Of a DNA stretch of 64,000 nucleotides, positions 16,592-26,100 are shown in pieces. The notes beneath the pieces are model-generated. The model saw only the letters and a program-made list of their open reading frames with translations. It had not been told where the DNA came from and searched no databases. The stretch's first letter is position 1; each line of letters opens with the position of its first letter. The stretch spans positions 5,641,001 through 5,705,000 of the forward strand of contig NZ_CP012673.1 in NCBI RefSeq assembly GCF_002950945.1. Reading direction: 5' to 3'. Origin of the DNA: Sorangium cellulosum (GTDB lineage: Bacteria > Myxococcota_A > Polyangia > Polyangiales > Polyangiaceae). The position numbers and the translations under genes were made by a program.

Positions 16592-18082
16592 CTACGCCCT
16601 CTCCGCCCGCTCGGCGCCCGGCCGCTGGATGAGGCGGACGAGGTCCTTCGAGAGCGTCGCCAGCTCGGAGGACGTCCTGAGCGTCACGCTCGAGCTCGCC
16701 TCGGTCTCGCGCGCGGTGCGCGCCACATCGAGCAGGGCCGCGTTGACCTGCTCGACCGCCGTCGCCTGCTGCTTCGTGCTGAGCTCGATCTCGCGCGAGG
16801 CCTCGGCGGTGCTGCTGACGAGCTCCGAGATCTGCTGGAAGCTCGCGGCGACCTCGCTGAACTGGCGCGCGCTCGCGTCCACGGCCTTCGAGCCGGTCTC
16901 GGTCGCGATCACGGTCGTGTTCGCGGCCGCGCTGATCTCCTCGATGAGCGCGCGGATCTCCTTGGTCGACCCGCCCACCCGGTCGGCGAGCTTCCTGATC
17001 TCGTCGGCGACCACCCCGAAGCGCCGGCCCGCGTCCCCCGCGCCGGCGGCCTCGATGGTCGCGTTGATCGCCAGGATGTTCGTCTGCTCGGCGAGCTCGT
17101 TGATGATCTGGAGGATCCCGCCGATCTGCTGCGACTTCTTCCCGAAGTCGATCATGTGCATGACGATCTTCTCGACCTGCCGCTCGACCGCGACGATGCC
17201 CTCGCGCGCCCGCCGCACGGTGTCGTCGCCGGCGCGCGCGGCCGAGGCGGTCTCGGCCGCGATCTGCGTCACCCGCTGCGTGCTCTCGGCGATCTGGTGG
17301 GACGTCGAGAGCAGCTCCTTCATCGTCGTCGAGACCTCGCTGGAGGTGGTCGCCTGCTCCTTCGAGCCCTGCGCCTGCTGCGTGGCGGCCGCCTGGAGCT
17401 CCGTCGCCGAGCTCTCGATCCTCCGGGTGGCGGTGTGGATGCGGCGGTTGATGCCCCGGATGATCACGAAGCCGATCCCGGCGACCACGAGGATGGTGAA
17501 CACCGAGCCCGCGGTGAGCGTGGCGAGCAGGCGCCGTTCGCTCTCCGACGCCTCCGCCTCGCGGGCCACGAGCAGGCGCGTCTCCTCGGCCCGGAGCTCG
17601 GCGGTGATGGTGCGGATCTCATCCATGATGCGCTGGCCCCGGACGTCCGCGACCATCCTCGCCGCGGCCTCCGCGCCCTCGCGGCGGCGCTGCTCGATCG
17701 TGAGGCGCATCTCCTCGCGCTTCTCCCGCATGAGCGGCCGGATCCGGTCGAGCCGGTCCTGCGCGTTCCGGTTGCTCCTGGTCAGCTTGCGCAGCTCCTC
17801 GTAGTCGCCGTCGAGCGCGTGCAGCGCGAGCTCGTAGGGCTCCAGGAAGGCGGCGTCCCCGGTGATCACGAACCCCCGCTGCCTGGTCTCCGCGTCGAGG
17901 AAGTGGCCGTGGAGCTCGTCGATCTCCGAGAGCACCCGGTAGTTCTGCTTCAGCTCCTCGCTGATCTCGAGCAGGTTCGCCGCGTTGTGGACGGAGACGA
18001 CGCCGAGCAGGATCAGCACGATGAGCGGCAAGGAGAGGCTGGCCGCGATCTGTTGGGGGATGGTCCACGTGGTCGACTTCAT
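16592..18082 (-). CDS. Methyl-accepting chemotaxis protein with CHASE3 sensor
   Basis: 496 residues. Two membrane segments (about 11-31, and about 190-215 VFTILVVAGIGFVIIRG) flank a periplasmic region with the CHASE3 signature (ETRQRGFVITGDAAFLEPY). Then comes a long coiled-coil signalling domain with the conserved hairpin tip (IGGILQIINELAEQTNILAI followed by NATIEAAGAGDAGRRF and VVADEIRKLADR). The family's usual EAARAGE reads EAAGAGD here. The ligand cannot be deduced. Its ATG overlaps the stop of cheW upstream (ATGA). Confidence 0.95.
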   Translation of the reverse strand: MKSTTWTIPQQIAASLSLPLIVLILLGVVSVHNAANLLEISEELKQNYRVLSEIDELHGHFLDAETRQRGFVITGDAAFLEPYELALHALDGDYEELRKLTRSNRNAQDRLDRIRPLMREKREEMRLTIEQRRREGAEAAARMVADVRGQRIMDEIRTITAELRAEETRLLVAREAEASESERRLLATLTAGSVFTILVVAGIGFVIIRGINRRIHTATRRIESSATELQAAATQQAQGSKEQATTSSEVSTTMKELLSTSHQIAESTQRVTQIAAETASAARAGDDTVRRAREGIVAVERQVEKIVMHMIDFGKKSQQIGGILQIINELAEQTNILAINATIEAAGAGDAGRRFGVVADEIRKLADRVGGSTKEIRALIEEISAAANTTVIATETGSKAVDASARQFSEVAASFQQISELVSSTAEASREIELSTKQQATAVEQVNAALLDVARTARETEASSSVTLRTSSELATLSKDLVRLIQRPGAERAERA

Positions 18083-18681
18083 CGATCTTCCTTGGCGCGT
18101 TCTGCGCCGCCCTGGGCCCTCGCGAGCACGGCGGCCACGACGGACGGGACGCGGAGGATGCCGAGCGGCGCGCCGTCGATCTCGACCGCCTCGCCGACGT
18201 GCCCCCCCGGATCCCCGCCGCTGAGCGGGCGCACGTCGGCGCTCGAGAAGCCGACGTGGCGCTCGATCTCGTCGACGGCGAGCGCGATCTCGGGGCTCCG
18301 CGCGCAGACGAGGAGCCAGCGCGGCGCGGGCCTCGATGACGCGCCGCCCGCGCCGCCCGCGCCGCCCGCGCCGTCCGCGCCGTCCGCGCCGGCGCGCGGG
18401 CGGCCGCCGAGGAGCGCGGCGAGGTCGTACACGGCGACGAGCCGGCCGCGCAGGCCGGCGAGCCCGAGGAGCCCGGGCGGGCCGCCCGCGAGCGGCGCGG
18501 TGCGGCGGCAGGGCTCGACGGCGGCGAGCTCCTCGATGCGCACGACGAGCCTGCGGCCGCCCGCGCGGATCGCGAGGGCGCGCGCGAGCTCCTCCGGGCA
18601 CGCCTCCACGGTGCGGGCGAACGAGGCGTCGAAGGCCTCCTGCAGCTCGGCGAGGCGGCGGGCGAGGCGGGCCTGCTCCAT
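18079..18681 (-). CDS. cheW: CheW-like coupling protein 1
   Basis: 200 residues. A coiled N-terminus (QARLARRLAELQEAFDASFA) precedes a CheW fold (GRRLVVRIEELAAVE; LLGLAGLRGRLVAVYDLAALLG; EIALAVDEIERHVGF; ILRVPSV). It links the receptor to CheA in the array. A Gly/Ala/Asp-rich insert (GADGADGAGGAGGAGGA) interrupts the fold and is encoded by a 9-bp tandem repeat. The start overlaps the cheR stop (TGATG). Confidence 0.9.
   Translation of the reverse strand: MEQARLARRLAELQEAFDASFARTVEACPEELARALAIRAGGRRLVVRIEELAAVEPCRRTAPLAGGPPGLLGLAGLRGRLVAVYDLAALLGGRPRAGADGADGAGGAGGAGGASSRPAPRWLLVCARSPEIALAVDEIERHVGFSSADVRPLSGGDPGGHVGEAVEIDGAPLGILRVPSVVAAVLARAQGGAERAKEDR
18341..18385. repeat. 9-bp tandem repeat inside cheW
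   Basis: Five consecutive 9-mers on the plus strand: gcgccgccc three times, then gcgccgtcc twice. They encode the Gly-Ala-Gly/Gly-Ala-Asp insert of the coupling protein. Slippage would change insert length by three residues per unit without a frame change. Confidence 0.85.
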
Positions 18682-20210
18682 CAGCCGCGCCCTCCCTGGG
18701 TCCGGAGCTCGGCCTGGCAGAGGCCGATGAGCGTCGCCCTCGGGAAGCCGCCGCCGAACAGCACGAGCCGCTCGTGCTGCTCGGCGACGAGCAGCTCGGA
18801 CGCGCGCGCGAGCTCGTCGCGGGTCGTCTTCATGTCGCCGGCGCGCCGCGCGAGCATCCCGAGCCGGAGGTGGGGCATCGCGAAGCTCGGATCGCGCCGC
18901 GCCGCGGCCTTGTAGTGCTGCGCGGCGCCGGCGGTGTCGCCCGCCTGCTCCTGGCAGAGGCCGAGCACGTAGTGCGCGGCGCCGTCGTCGCCCGCGTCGA
19001 GGGCGTTCCGGCAGGCGCGCTCGGCGCGGCTCAGATCCCCCTGCTGGCAGAGGATCACGGCGCGCAGGAGCTCGACGCGCGCGTCCGACGCGGCCTCGGG
19101 GGGCAGCGCGGCGAGCGCGGTCATCGCGTCGGCGAACCGCTCGCCGCCGATGAGCAGGAGCGCCCGCTCGATCGCCGCGAGCTCCGCCGGCCCGAGCGGC
19201 CTGCCCGCGCCGGCCTTCCGGGCCTCGCCGGGCGCGCGCGTCGCCCCTGGCCGCGGCGACGGCGACACGCGCTGGGCCACCTCGGCCACGCGCGCCGAGG
19301 CCTCGTGGATGCTCGAGACCCACGCGCGTGGGCGCGCCGCGTCCCCGGGCACGCGGCGAGCGGGCGCGGTGGGCACGGCGCTCCGCCGGTAGTAGAAGAC
19401 GCCGTGCGTGTGCGCCACGTCGAAGGCGGCGCTCGTGGCGCGGAGCGACTCGCTGGAGGCGAGGAACAGGAACCCGCGCGGCGCGAGCGCGCCGGCGAAG
19501 CGCTCGAGGAGCTCGACCATCTTCTGGGGCGCGAGGTACATGAGGACGTTGCGGCAGAAGATCACGTCGAACGCGCCGGGCCTCCAGAAGGCCGGATCGT
19601 CCTCGAGGAGGTTCTTCACCTTGAAGTCCACGAGCCCGGCGATCTCCCTGCGCAGCCCGACGTCCTCGCCTGCGCGCACGAAGCAGCGCTTGCGCACGTC
19701 GTCCGGGACCGCCCGCAGGGTCCATTCCGAGTACCTCCCCCGCAGCGCCCTCTGGATGCCGAGCGGATTGACGTCGACGCCGACGACCCGGATGCGGTTC
19801 GGCACGAGCCCGGGGTAGGCGCCCTGGAGCGCGATCGCGAGCGAGTAGGCCTCCTCGCCCGAGGCGCAGCCGGCGGAGAGCACGGTGATCGGGTCGCCGT
19901 CGGGGCGCGCGGCGAAGCGCTCCGGCATGGCGACGTCGATGCACGCCTCGATCTGCGACCACTCCCGGAAGAAGTACGTCTCCCCGACGGTGAGCTGCCC
20001 GGCGAGGACGTGGAGCTCCTGGCGGGCGAACTCGGGCCGGTCGAGCTCCCGCCGGTAGGCGTCGAGGTCGGCGCACCCCCGCGCGCGGACGCGCTCGCGC
20101 AGCACGGCCTCGAGGTCCGCGCCGAGGTGCAGGGACGCGCGCGAGAGGCCGAGGCGCTCCTCGAGGAACTCCTCCACCGGGCCGAGGTCGAGCGGCGCGG
20201 CGGGGCTCAC
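18681..20210 (-). CDS. cheR: CheR methyltransferase with C-terminal TPR region
   Basis: 509 residues from a GTG at 20210 that overlaps the stop of the upstream cheW (GTGA). Residues about 1-265 form CheR: N-terminal helical domain, TVGETYFFRE, the SAM site VLSAGCASGEEAYSLAIAL, VGVDVNPLGIQRA and VIFCRNVLMYL. After a Pro/Ala/Arg linker, the C-terminal 150 residues form TPR-like helices (LLRAVILCQQGDLSRAERAC; AAHYVLGLCQEQAGDTAGAA). TPR-tailed CheR proteins typically use the repeats for protein contacts within the array. It methylates the MCP. Confidence 0.95.
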   Translation of the reverse strand: MSPAAPLDLGPVEEFLEERLGLSRASLHLGADLEAVLRERVRARGCADLDAYRRELDRPEFARQELHVLAGQLTVGETYFFREWSQIEACIDVAMPERFAARPDGDPITVLSAGCASGEEAYSLAIALQGAYPGLVPNRIRVVGVDVNPLGIQRALRGRYSEWTLRAVPDDVRKRCFVRAGEDVGLRREIAGLVDFKVKNLLEDDPAFWRPGAFDVIFCRNVLMYLAPQKMVELLERFAGALAPRGFLFLASSESLRATSAAFDVAHTHGVFYYRRSAVPTAPARRVPGDAARPRAWVSSIHEASARVAEVAQRVSPSPRPGATRAPGEARKAGAGRPLGPAELAAIERALLLIGGERFADAMTALAALPPEAASDARVELLRAVILCQQGDLSRAERACRNALDAGDDGAAHYVLGLCQEQAGDTAGAAQHYKAAARRDPSFAMPHLRLGMLARRAGDMKTTRDELARASELLVAEQHERLVLFGGGFPRATLIGLCQAELRTQGGRG

Positions 20211-20647
20211 GCCGCGCCCCCGTCGAGGGAAGGCCACGCGCCCTCGGGCAGGAGCCGCGCGGTCTCGATCAGCGCCAGCGCCTGCCCGTCGAGCATCCCG
20301 AGGCTGTCCACGCAGTCGGGCAGGGCCGCCGAGAGGAGCGGCGGCGTCCGCTCGAGGGCGGCCGCGTCCAGGCGTTCGATGCCGAGCACGTCGTCGACCT
20401 CGAGCGCCAGCGGCCGCGCCCCGGCCCGGACCGAGACCAGGCGCGCGCCGCGCCGCCCGTCCGCGACGCCGAGCAGCGCCGCGACGTCGACCACCGGCAC
20501 GTGTGCGCCCCGGACGACGGCGAGCCCGCGCACGAACCGCGGCGCGCCCGGGATGCTCCGGATGGGGAGGACGCGCATCGTCTCGACCACGGCGGAGAGC
20601 GGGAGCGCGCACATCCACGAGCGCACGCGGACGACCAGGGCCCTCAA
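20207..20647 (-). CDS. cheW: CheW-like coupling protein 2, first gene of the chemosensory operon
   Basis: 146 residues from a TTG at 20647, chosen because GGAGAAGGAG lies 7-8 bases upstream and the CheW fold starts right after it (LRALVVRVRSWMCALPLSAV). The frame is open further upstream to 20893, but that part is Arg-rich and unlike CheW. Landmarks: PRFVRGLAVVRGAHVPVVDV, LEVDDVLGIERL. The stop overlaps the GTG of cheR. Two CheW proteins in one operon suggest different contacts with receptor and kinase. Confidence 0.85.
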   Translation of the reverse strand: MRALVVRVRSWMCALPLSAVVETMRVLPIRSIPGAPRFVRGLAVVRGAHVPVVDVAALLGVADGRRGARLVSVRAGARPLALEVDDVLGIERLDAAALERTPPLLSAALPDCVDSLGMLDGQALALIETARLLPEGAWPSLDGGAA

Positions 20648-21232
20648 CCGCCTCTCCTTCTCCGGCTCCGGCGCGCGCCTCGGCGCGCGGGACTCGTCGG
20701 CGCGATGTCGTGTCCTGGATCTACCATGAGGAGGGAGCCTTCCGCGCGCGACGCGGTAGAACACGGTACCCAATTGCCGAATGGTTTTGAAGATGTAGGC
20801 GGAGTTATTCCACGTAGGACAGGCCTGTACAAGCCTTGCTCGCGGTTCGCCTCGCCGCCTCGCCGCCTCGCCGCGGCGTCTGGCTGAGGGCATTGCTGCC
20901 GCTTGCCACTTGCCTGCTTGTCTCCTACCTGTCTCCTGCTCGTCTCTTGCCTCTGCGCCGCCATCAGCGCGCGTCGCCGGGGTGCCTCTGTGTCGTCCTT
21001 TGTTTCACGACAGTTTCGTCCATGTGGCCATGATGCTCGATGCCGCCTGGAGAGCAGCGCCGTGGTGTGATCCACGACGCCAGCGTGAGCGTGGGATTGC
21101 GACGCGCTTTTGCGACGCGCGATGGCTGGAAGGCCCGAACGAACGCAGCGGCTCGCATACGTGGCTGGGCACCCCAGGTCAGGGGTGTTGCCGGAGATCG
21201 TGTGATCCGCGTGATTCCGGTGTGAGTCGGCC
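20648..21232. other. Intergenic region, 585 bp
   Basis: Upstream of the chemosensory operon and downstream of the orphan substrate-binding gene. It includes the AT-rich patch above, a ctcgccgcctcgccgcctcgc run near 20849 and a pyrimidine-rich stretch near 20900-20960. Both strands hold short open frames, none with recognisable protein features. Confidence 0.5.
20804..20832 (-). promoter_or_regulatory. Candidate sigma70-like promoter for the chemosensory operon
   Basis: In an unusually AT-rich patch about 150 bases upstream of the first cheW, the minus strand reads TTGTAC, 17 bases, AATAAC. The matches to the consensus hexamers are partial; spacing is ideal. This is a weak prediction. Confidence 0.2.
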
Positions 21233-22672
21233 TCATCGCGGCGGCGGCTGCGGCGCTGGGGCGGGCTCGGCCTTGAGCTCGGCGAGCTGCTTCACCGCGC
21301 CTTTCCGTTCGCGGGCCCAGGTCTCTGCGTAGTCCCTGGACAGGAAGGCGGCGAGGTCGCCGTCCGGCGGCTCGGCATACCACGCCTGCTCGGCCAGGAG
21401 CTTCAGCCCGGTGTGCCGGTCGTGTACGAACATGGCGCGGACCTGCCGCCCCTCGGCCCCGAGCTTCCGGCGCGCCGCGAGCGCGGAGGCGGGGCTCCCG
21501 TACGGGCGGACCCACGTCTCGCCTTCCACCCAGATCTGCGCCGCGCGCTTCGGATCCGCGATCGGCGCGCCGGTGAGCGCGTCGGCCCCCGTGATGGGCA
21601 CCTTCGCGGTTCGCGCGATCCGCTCCTCGTAGCTCACGCCGGCCGCCTCGAACGCCTGCCGGACATAACGATCATCCACGAAGTGATCGATGTCGAGGTG
21701 GTCGTCTGCCCGCCTGAGGAGCACCAGGGTGTCCGCCGCGACCCGCAGCCCGTGGACGAACTGAGGTTTCAGGGCGACATCGCGCGTCTGGATCCCGAGG
21801 GGACCGTGGAACATGTAGGCCACCTCGGCGTCGACCCCGGTCACCTGCTCGATCACCTCGCTGTACCGCTCGGGGTCCTGCTCGAGGAGCCGGTCGGCCT
21901 CGATGACCGCGCGGAGGAGCCCGACGACGACCTCGGGGTGCTCCTCCGCGTACGCGGCGCGCACCAGCATGCCGTGCGAGGTGGGGATCTGGGTGATCGC
22001 CCCGTCGTAGATCTTCCTCGCGATGCCGCGGAAGGGGAACAGCTCGGCGAAAGGGACGAACCCGGCGTGGGCGTCGATGGTGCTCCACCGCAGCGCCGCC
22101 TCGGCCTCGGCGGGTTGCTGGGAGACGAGCGTGACGTCCCGCTCCGGATCCATGCCGAGGTCGCTCAGCGCGCGCAGCAGCATCCCGTGCGCCGTCGAGC
22201 CGAACGCCACGGAGATGCGCTTGCCCCTGAGATCGGCCATGGTGTGCACCGGCGAGCCGATCGGGACGAGGATCCCGTTCCCGGCGCCGGCGGCGCTGCC
22301 GGACAGCGCCGCGATGTAGACGTTGCGCTTCCCGGCCTGCTGCGACGCGACGCCGTTCATCACCGCGGGGAAGTCGGCCATCATGCCGAAATCGAGGTGT
22401 CCGGCGATCATCTCGCCCGTGATCGGCGGACCGGACGAGAAGTCCTTCCACACGATCTCGTACTCGACGTCCTTGTAGGCGCCCTCCCTCGGGAGGAACC
22501 TCTCGAGCAGGGAGAGCTCGCGGAGGAGCAGCCCGCCCGTGGCGCAGTTGATCGTCGCGTTCTGGGTGCCGATCGCGACGCGGATCGTCCTCTTCTCGGA
22601 GGGGGTGCACGCGGCGCCCAGCACGATGACGAGGAGGCAAACCACCCACCGCCACGAGCGAGACTTCATCAT
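21233..22672 (-). CDS. ABC-type NitT/TauT family substrate-binding lipoprotein, orphan
   Basis: 479 residues from 22672 (a second ATG follows directly). Signal peptide WRWVVCLLVIVLGAAC with lipobox LGAAC, then a periplasmic binding fold of the nitrate/sulfonate/taurine group: VAIGTQNATINCATGG, GEMIAGHLDFGMMADFPAVM, MADLRGKRISVAFGSTAHG, TSHGMLVRAAYAEEHPEVV. No permease or ATPase adjoins it. Its transporter partners could be encoded elsewhere, or it might be served by the nrtBCD set at 46810-49332; the latter is only a possibility. The last 80 residues are helical and end in a Pro-rich tail. Confidence 0.85.
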   Translation of the reverse strand: MMKSRSWRWVVCLLVIVLGAACTPSEKRTIRVAIGTQNATINCATGGLLLRELSLLERFLPREGAYKDVEYEIVWKDFSSGPPITGEMIAGHLDFGMMADFPAVMNGVASQQAGKRNVYIAALSGSAAGAGNGILVPIGSPVHTMADLRGKRISVAFGSTAHGMLLRALSDLGMDPERDVTLVSQQPAEAEAALRWSTIDAHAGFVPFAELFPFRGIARKIYDGAITQIPTSHGMLVRAAYAEEHPEVVVGLLRAVIEADRLLEQDPERYSEVIEQVTGVDAEVAYMFHGPLGIQTRDVALKPQFVHGLRVAADTLVLLRRADDHLDIDHFVDDRYVRQAFEAAGVSYEERIARTAKVPITGADALTGAPIADPKRAAQIWVEGETWVRPYGSPASALAARRKLGAEGRQVRAMFVHDRHTGLKLLAEQAWYAEPPDGDLAAFLSRDYAETWARERKGAVKQLAELKAEPAPAPQPPPR

Positions 22673-23172
22673 GTCGAGGGGTACTTCAGCGTTGCCCGGC
22701 ATGATGGTCGCAGGGCCGCCGGCGGCTGTCAAGCGCGGACGAGGCAGTTCATGGGTCCTTCGATGATCGGTTATCGGTTATCGCTTATCGCTTATCGCTG
22801 CATTCTGCGTTCACGCGGTCGGCGGCGCTGATCCGCGCCGGGGGGGGGGGATGGCCGCATGGGTCCGGAGCGAGCGACCATGAAGGCGTGAGGATCATCG
22901 CTCATGGCTCCCCGACTCCCCGCGTCCAGGGTCAAGTCGGGCCATCGCCCCAGCGGGGGCCGCGGGCCGCCAGTCGTCTGTCTGTCCGCGCAGCTGCCCG
23001 CGCCGGTGTGCGGGCGGCGTCTGCCGTCGCGCCGCGCCCCGCGGCGCGCCGCTGCCGGCGCCGCCTGGGCGCGCGTTTCCGGGCCGGCGCGCTTCTTCAT
23101 ACCGCTCCAGCGCGGCACGCGCTATCACCGCACCCTCGGGAAGCTCAGGCGGCGCCTGGCCCCGGGTCCCGC
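22673..23172. other. Intergenic region, 500 bp, with simple repeats
   Basis: Divergent spacer between the orphan binding-protein gene and topB-recQ. It contains the heptanucleotide repeat listed separately and an 11-G homopolymer at 22840-22850. The frame upstream of the topB-recQ ATG is open but Arg/Ala-rich and not conserved-looking. No clear promoter motif. Confidence 0.5.
22766..22800. repeat. Heptanucleotide tandem repeat
   Basis: Five 7-mers in a row: atcggtt, atcggtt, atcgctt, atcgctt, atcgctg. It lies in the divergent spacer, where copy-number changes could alter promoter spacing. Confidence 0.85.
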
Positions 23173-26100
23173 ATGATCGCCGTCGTCGCAGAGAAGCCCG
23201 CCGTCGCCCGCGACATCGCCGCGGTGCTCGGCGCCACGCGGCGCGCCGAGGGGTTCCTCGAGGGGGGCGGCTACGTCATCACGTGGGCGATAGGGCACCT
23301 CGTGGCCATCGCCGAGCCGCACCAGATCGATCCCGCCTGGAAGCGCTGGCGCCTCGACCTCCTCCCGATGCTGCCCGGGCGGTTTCCGCTCGTTGTCCTC
23401 CCCGGGACGCGGGCGCAGTTCGAGGTGGTCCGGAAGGTCCTCTGCCGGCGCGACGTCGAGCGCGTCGTGTGTGCGACGGACGCGGGCCGGGAGGGCGAGC
23501 TCATCTTCCGCTACATCTACGAGGCCTCGGGCTGCACGAAGCCGGTCGACCGGCTCTGGATCTCGTCGCTCACGCCGGACGCCATCCGCGGCGGGCTCCG
23601 GAGGCTGCGCGACGCGCGCGGCTACGACGGTCTCGCCGACGCCGCGCGCGGGCGCAGCCGGGCGGACTGGCTCGTCGGAATGAACCTCTCGCGCGCGTAC
23701 AGCCTGGCCTTCGACCAGGACCTCTCGGTCGGCCGCGTGCAGACGCCCACGCTCTCCATGGTCGTCGAGCGCGAGCTCGCGATCCGCCGGTTCGTCCCGG
23801 AGCCGTACCTCGAGGTGGTCGCGACGTTTCGGCCGTTCCGCGAGGAGGGCCGCGAGGGCGGCGCCGGCGCGGCGGAGGTGTCCTCCTACAAGGGCACGTA
23901 TTTCCGCGACGGCGAGCTCCCCGGCGAGAAGCCTGGCGGTGCGGGCGGCGAGAAGCCTGGCGGTGCGGGCGGCGAGAAGAGCGAGACCTCGCCCGCGCGG
24001 CGGCGCCTGCCCCCGGACGGCGAGGAGGCGCGGCGCGTCGTCGAGCGGGCCCGGCGCGGCGAGGCGCGCATCGAGGCGGTCGACTCCGAGTCTCGCCGCC
24101 TCCCGCCGCCGCTGCTCTACGACCTCACCGAGCTCCAGCGGCACGCCAACCGTCTTTACGGCTTCTCCGCGCAGCGCACGCTCGAGATCGCGCAGACGTT
24201 ATATGAGCGCAGGAAGCTCATCAGCTATCCGCGCACCGACAGCCGGCACCTCTCGACGGAGGTCGCGGCCACGCTGGGCGCGGTGGTGCGGGCGATCGGC
24301 GACGAGGGCCCCTACCGCGGCCTGCTCGCCCCGGGGACGGGGGTGCGGCCGCTCGGCAAGCGCTTCGTCGACGACGGCAAGGTCGGCGATCACCACGCCA
24401 TCATCCCGACCGGCGCCCGGCCGCCGCGCGCGGAGCTCGCGCCCGACGAGCAGAAGATCTTCGATCTCGTCTGCCGCCGGCTGCTCTCGGCGTGGCACGA
24501 GGATCACGTCACCTCGATCACCACGGTGATCACCGCGATCACGACGCGCGTCCCGGGCGGCGCGCCCGTCGTGGATCGCTACCACAGCGCGGGCAGCGTG
24601 GTGGAGAAGGTCGGGTGGAAGGTGCTCGACATCGGCTTCGGCAGACCGCCCGCGAAGCCGCGCAAGCAGGGGGAGCGCGGGGGCGGGGAGGGGGAAGCCG
24701 GCGAGGGGGAAGGGGAGCGCGAGACCGCGGATCAGGCGCTCCCGCCGGGCCTCGTGCGGGGGGAGGTGCAGCTCGTGCTCGACGCGCAGGCGCAGGCGAA
24801 GAAGACCCGCCCGCCCCCGCGCTTCACCGAGGCCACGCTGCTCACGGCGATGGAGACGGCCGGCAGCAGCCTCGACGAGAAGGAGATCTCCGAGGCGATG
24901 AAGGACTCGGGCCTGGGCACGCCGGCGACGCGGGCCGCCATCATCGAGACGCTCCTCCGGCGCGAGTACCTCGTGCGCAAGGGCAAGCTCCTCCACGCGA
25001 CCGACAAGGGCATCGGGCTGATCGAGGTCGTCCACGCCGACGTGAAGAGCCCCGCGATGACGGGCGCGTGGGAGGCGAAGCTCGCCCAGATGGCCCGGGG
25101 CCGGGGCGATCTGTCGTCCTTCATGGAAGGCATCGCGTCGTACGTCCGCCACGTGGTGGAGGAGGTGCGCTCGGCGCGGCGCGCCCCCGGCGGCGCCGCG
25201 TTCTCGCCGGAAGCGACGGCCTCTCTGCCGCAGGAAGGCGATGAAACGAGGGGGGCCGAGAGAGGTCGATCCCCGGCGGCGGCTGCGCCGGAGGCTCCGC
25301 CGGAGCGCGAGGCGCCTCGCGCTCCGGCCCGCCGTCCTCCGGGTGGCAGCGCCGGAAGTGCACCGGTCGCCGCGTCCCACGGCGCGCTCCGGACCGCTGC
25401 AGCGGCGGCGGTGTCGGCCTCGCCGCGGCGAGGGACGGAGTGGCTCAAGGGGGCGGGGAGACAGGGAGAACCACGCCAGGCCATCTCCCCATCTCCCGGC
25501 TCCACCGTGGAGGCGTCCGGGTCGATACGTCCCACGCCGTTCACTGCGGGGCGAGCGGCCAGCGCGGCCTCACCGGAGCGTGCGGCGGCCAGCGCGGCTC
25601 CCCCGGCGCGCTCAGCGGCCGTCATGTCCGCTCCGGCGCGCCGGCCGGCCGATCTCGCCGAGCTGCTGCAGCAGTGTTTTGGCTTCCGCGCATTCCGCCC
25701 TTACCAGGAGGCCGTCTGCCGGACGGCGGCCGCGGGGCAGGACGTGCTCCTCGTCATGCCGACCGGCGCCGGCAAATCGCTCTGCTACCAGCTCCCCGGG
25801 ATCGCCCGCGGCGGCACGACGCTCGTCGTGAGCCCGCTCATCGCCCTCATGGAGGATCAGGCCGGGAAGCTCCGCGCGTGCGGCTTCGCCGCCGAGCGGA
25901 TCCACTCCGGCCGCAGCCGGGCCGAGTCCCGCAAGGCCTGCATCGATTACCTCGACGGCGCGCTCGACTTCCTGTTCATCGCCCCCGAGCGGCTCCGCGT
26001 GCCCGGCTTCCCCGAGCTGCTCGCCCGCCGGAAGCCGGTGCTCGTGGCCGTGGACGAGGCCCATTGCATTTCCAAATGGGGCCACGACTTTCGCCCTGAC

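Noticed and set aside
18341..18385. Possible CRISPR-like array
   Set aside because: Units are 9 bp with no spacers and encode a Gly/Ala insert in cheW.
14687..18730. 1347-codon plus-strand frame opposite cheA, mcp and cheW
   Set aside because: Shadow of the minus-strand chemosensory genes; no recognisable domain.
20648..20893. N-terminal extension of the first cheW
   Set aside because: The open frame is Arg-rich and unlike CheW, while the TTG at 20647 has an excellent ribosome binding site.
22792..23118. Minus-strand frame in the topB-recQ upstream spacer
   Set aside because: Arg/Pro/Gly-rich, no protein-like pattern, crosses the G homopolymer.
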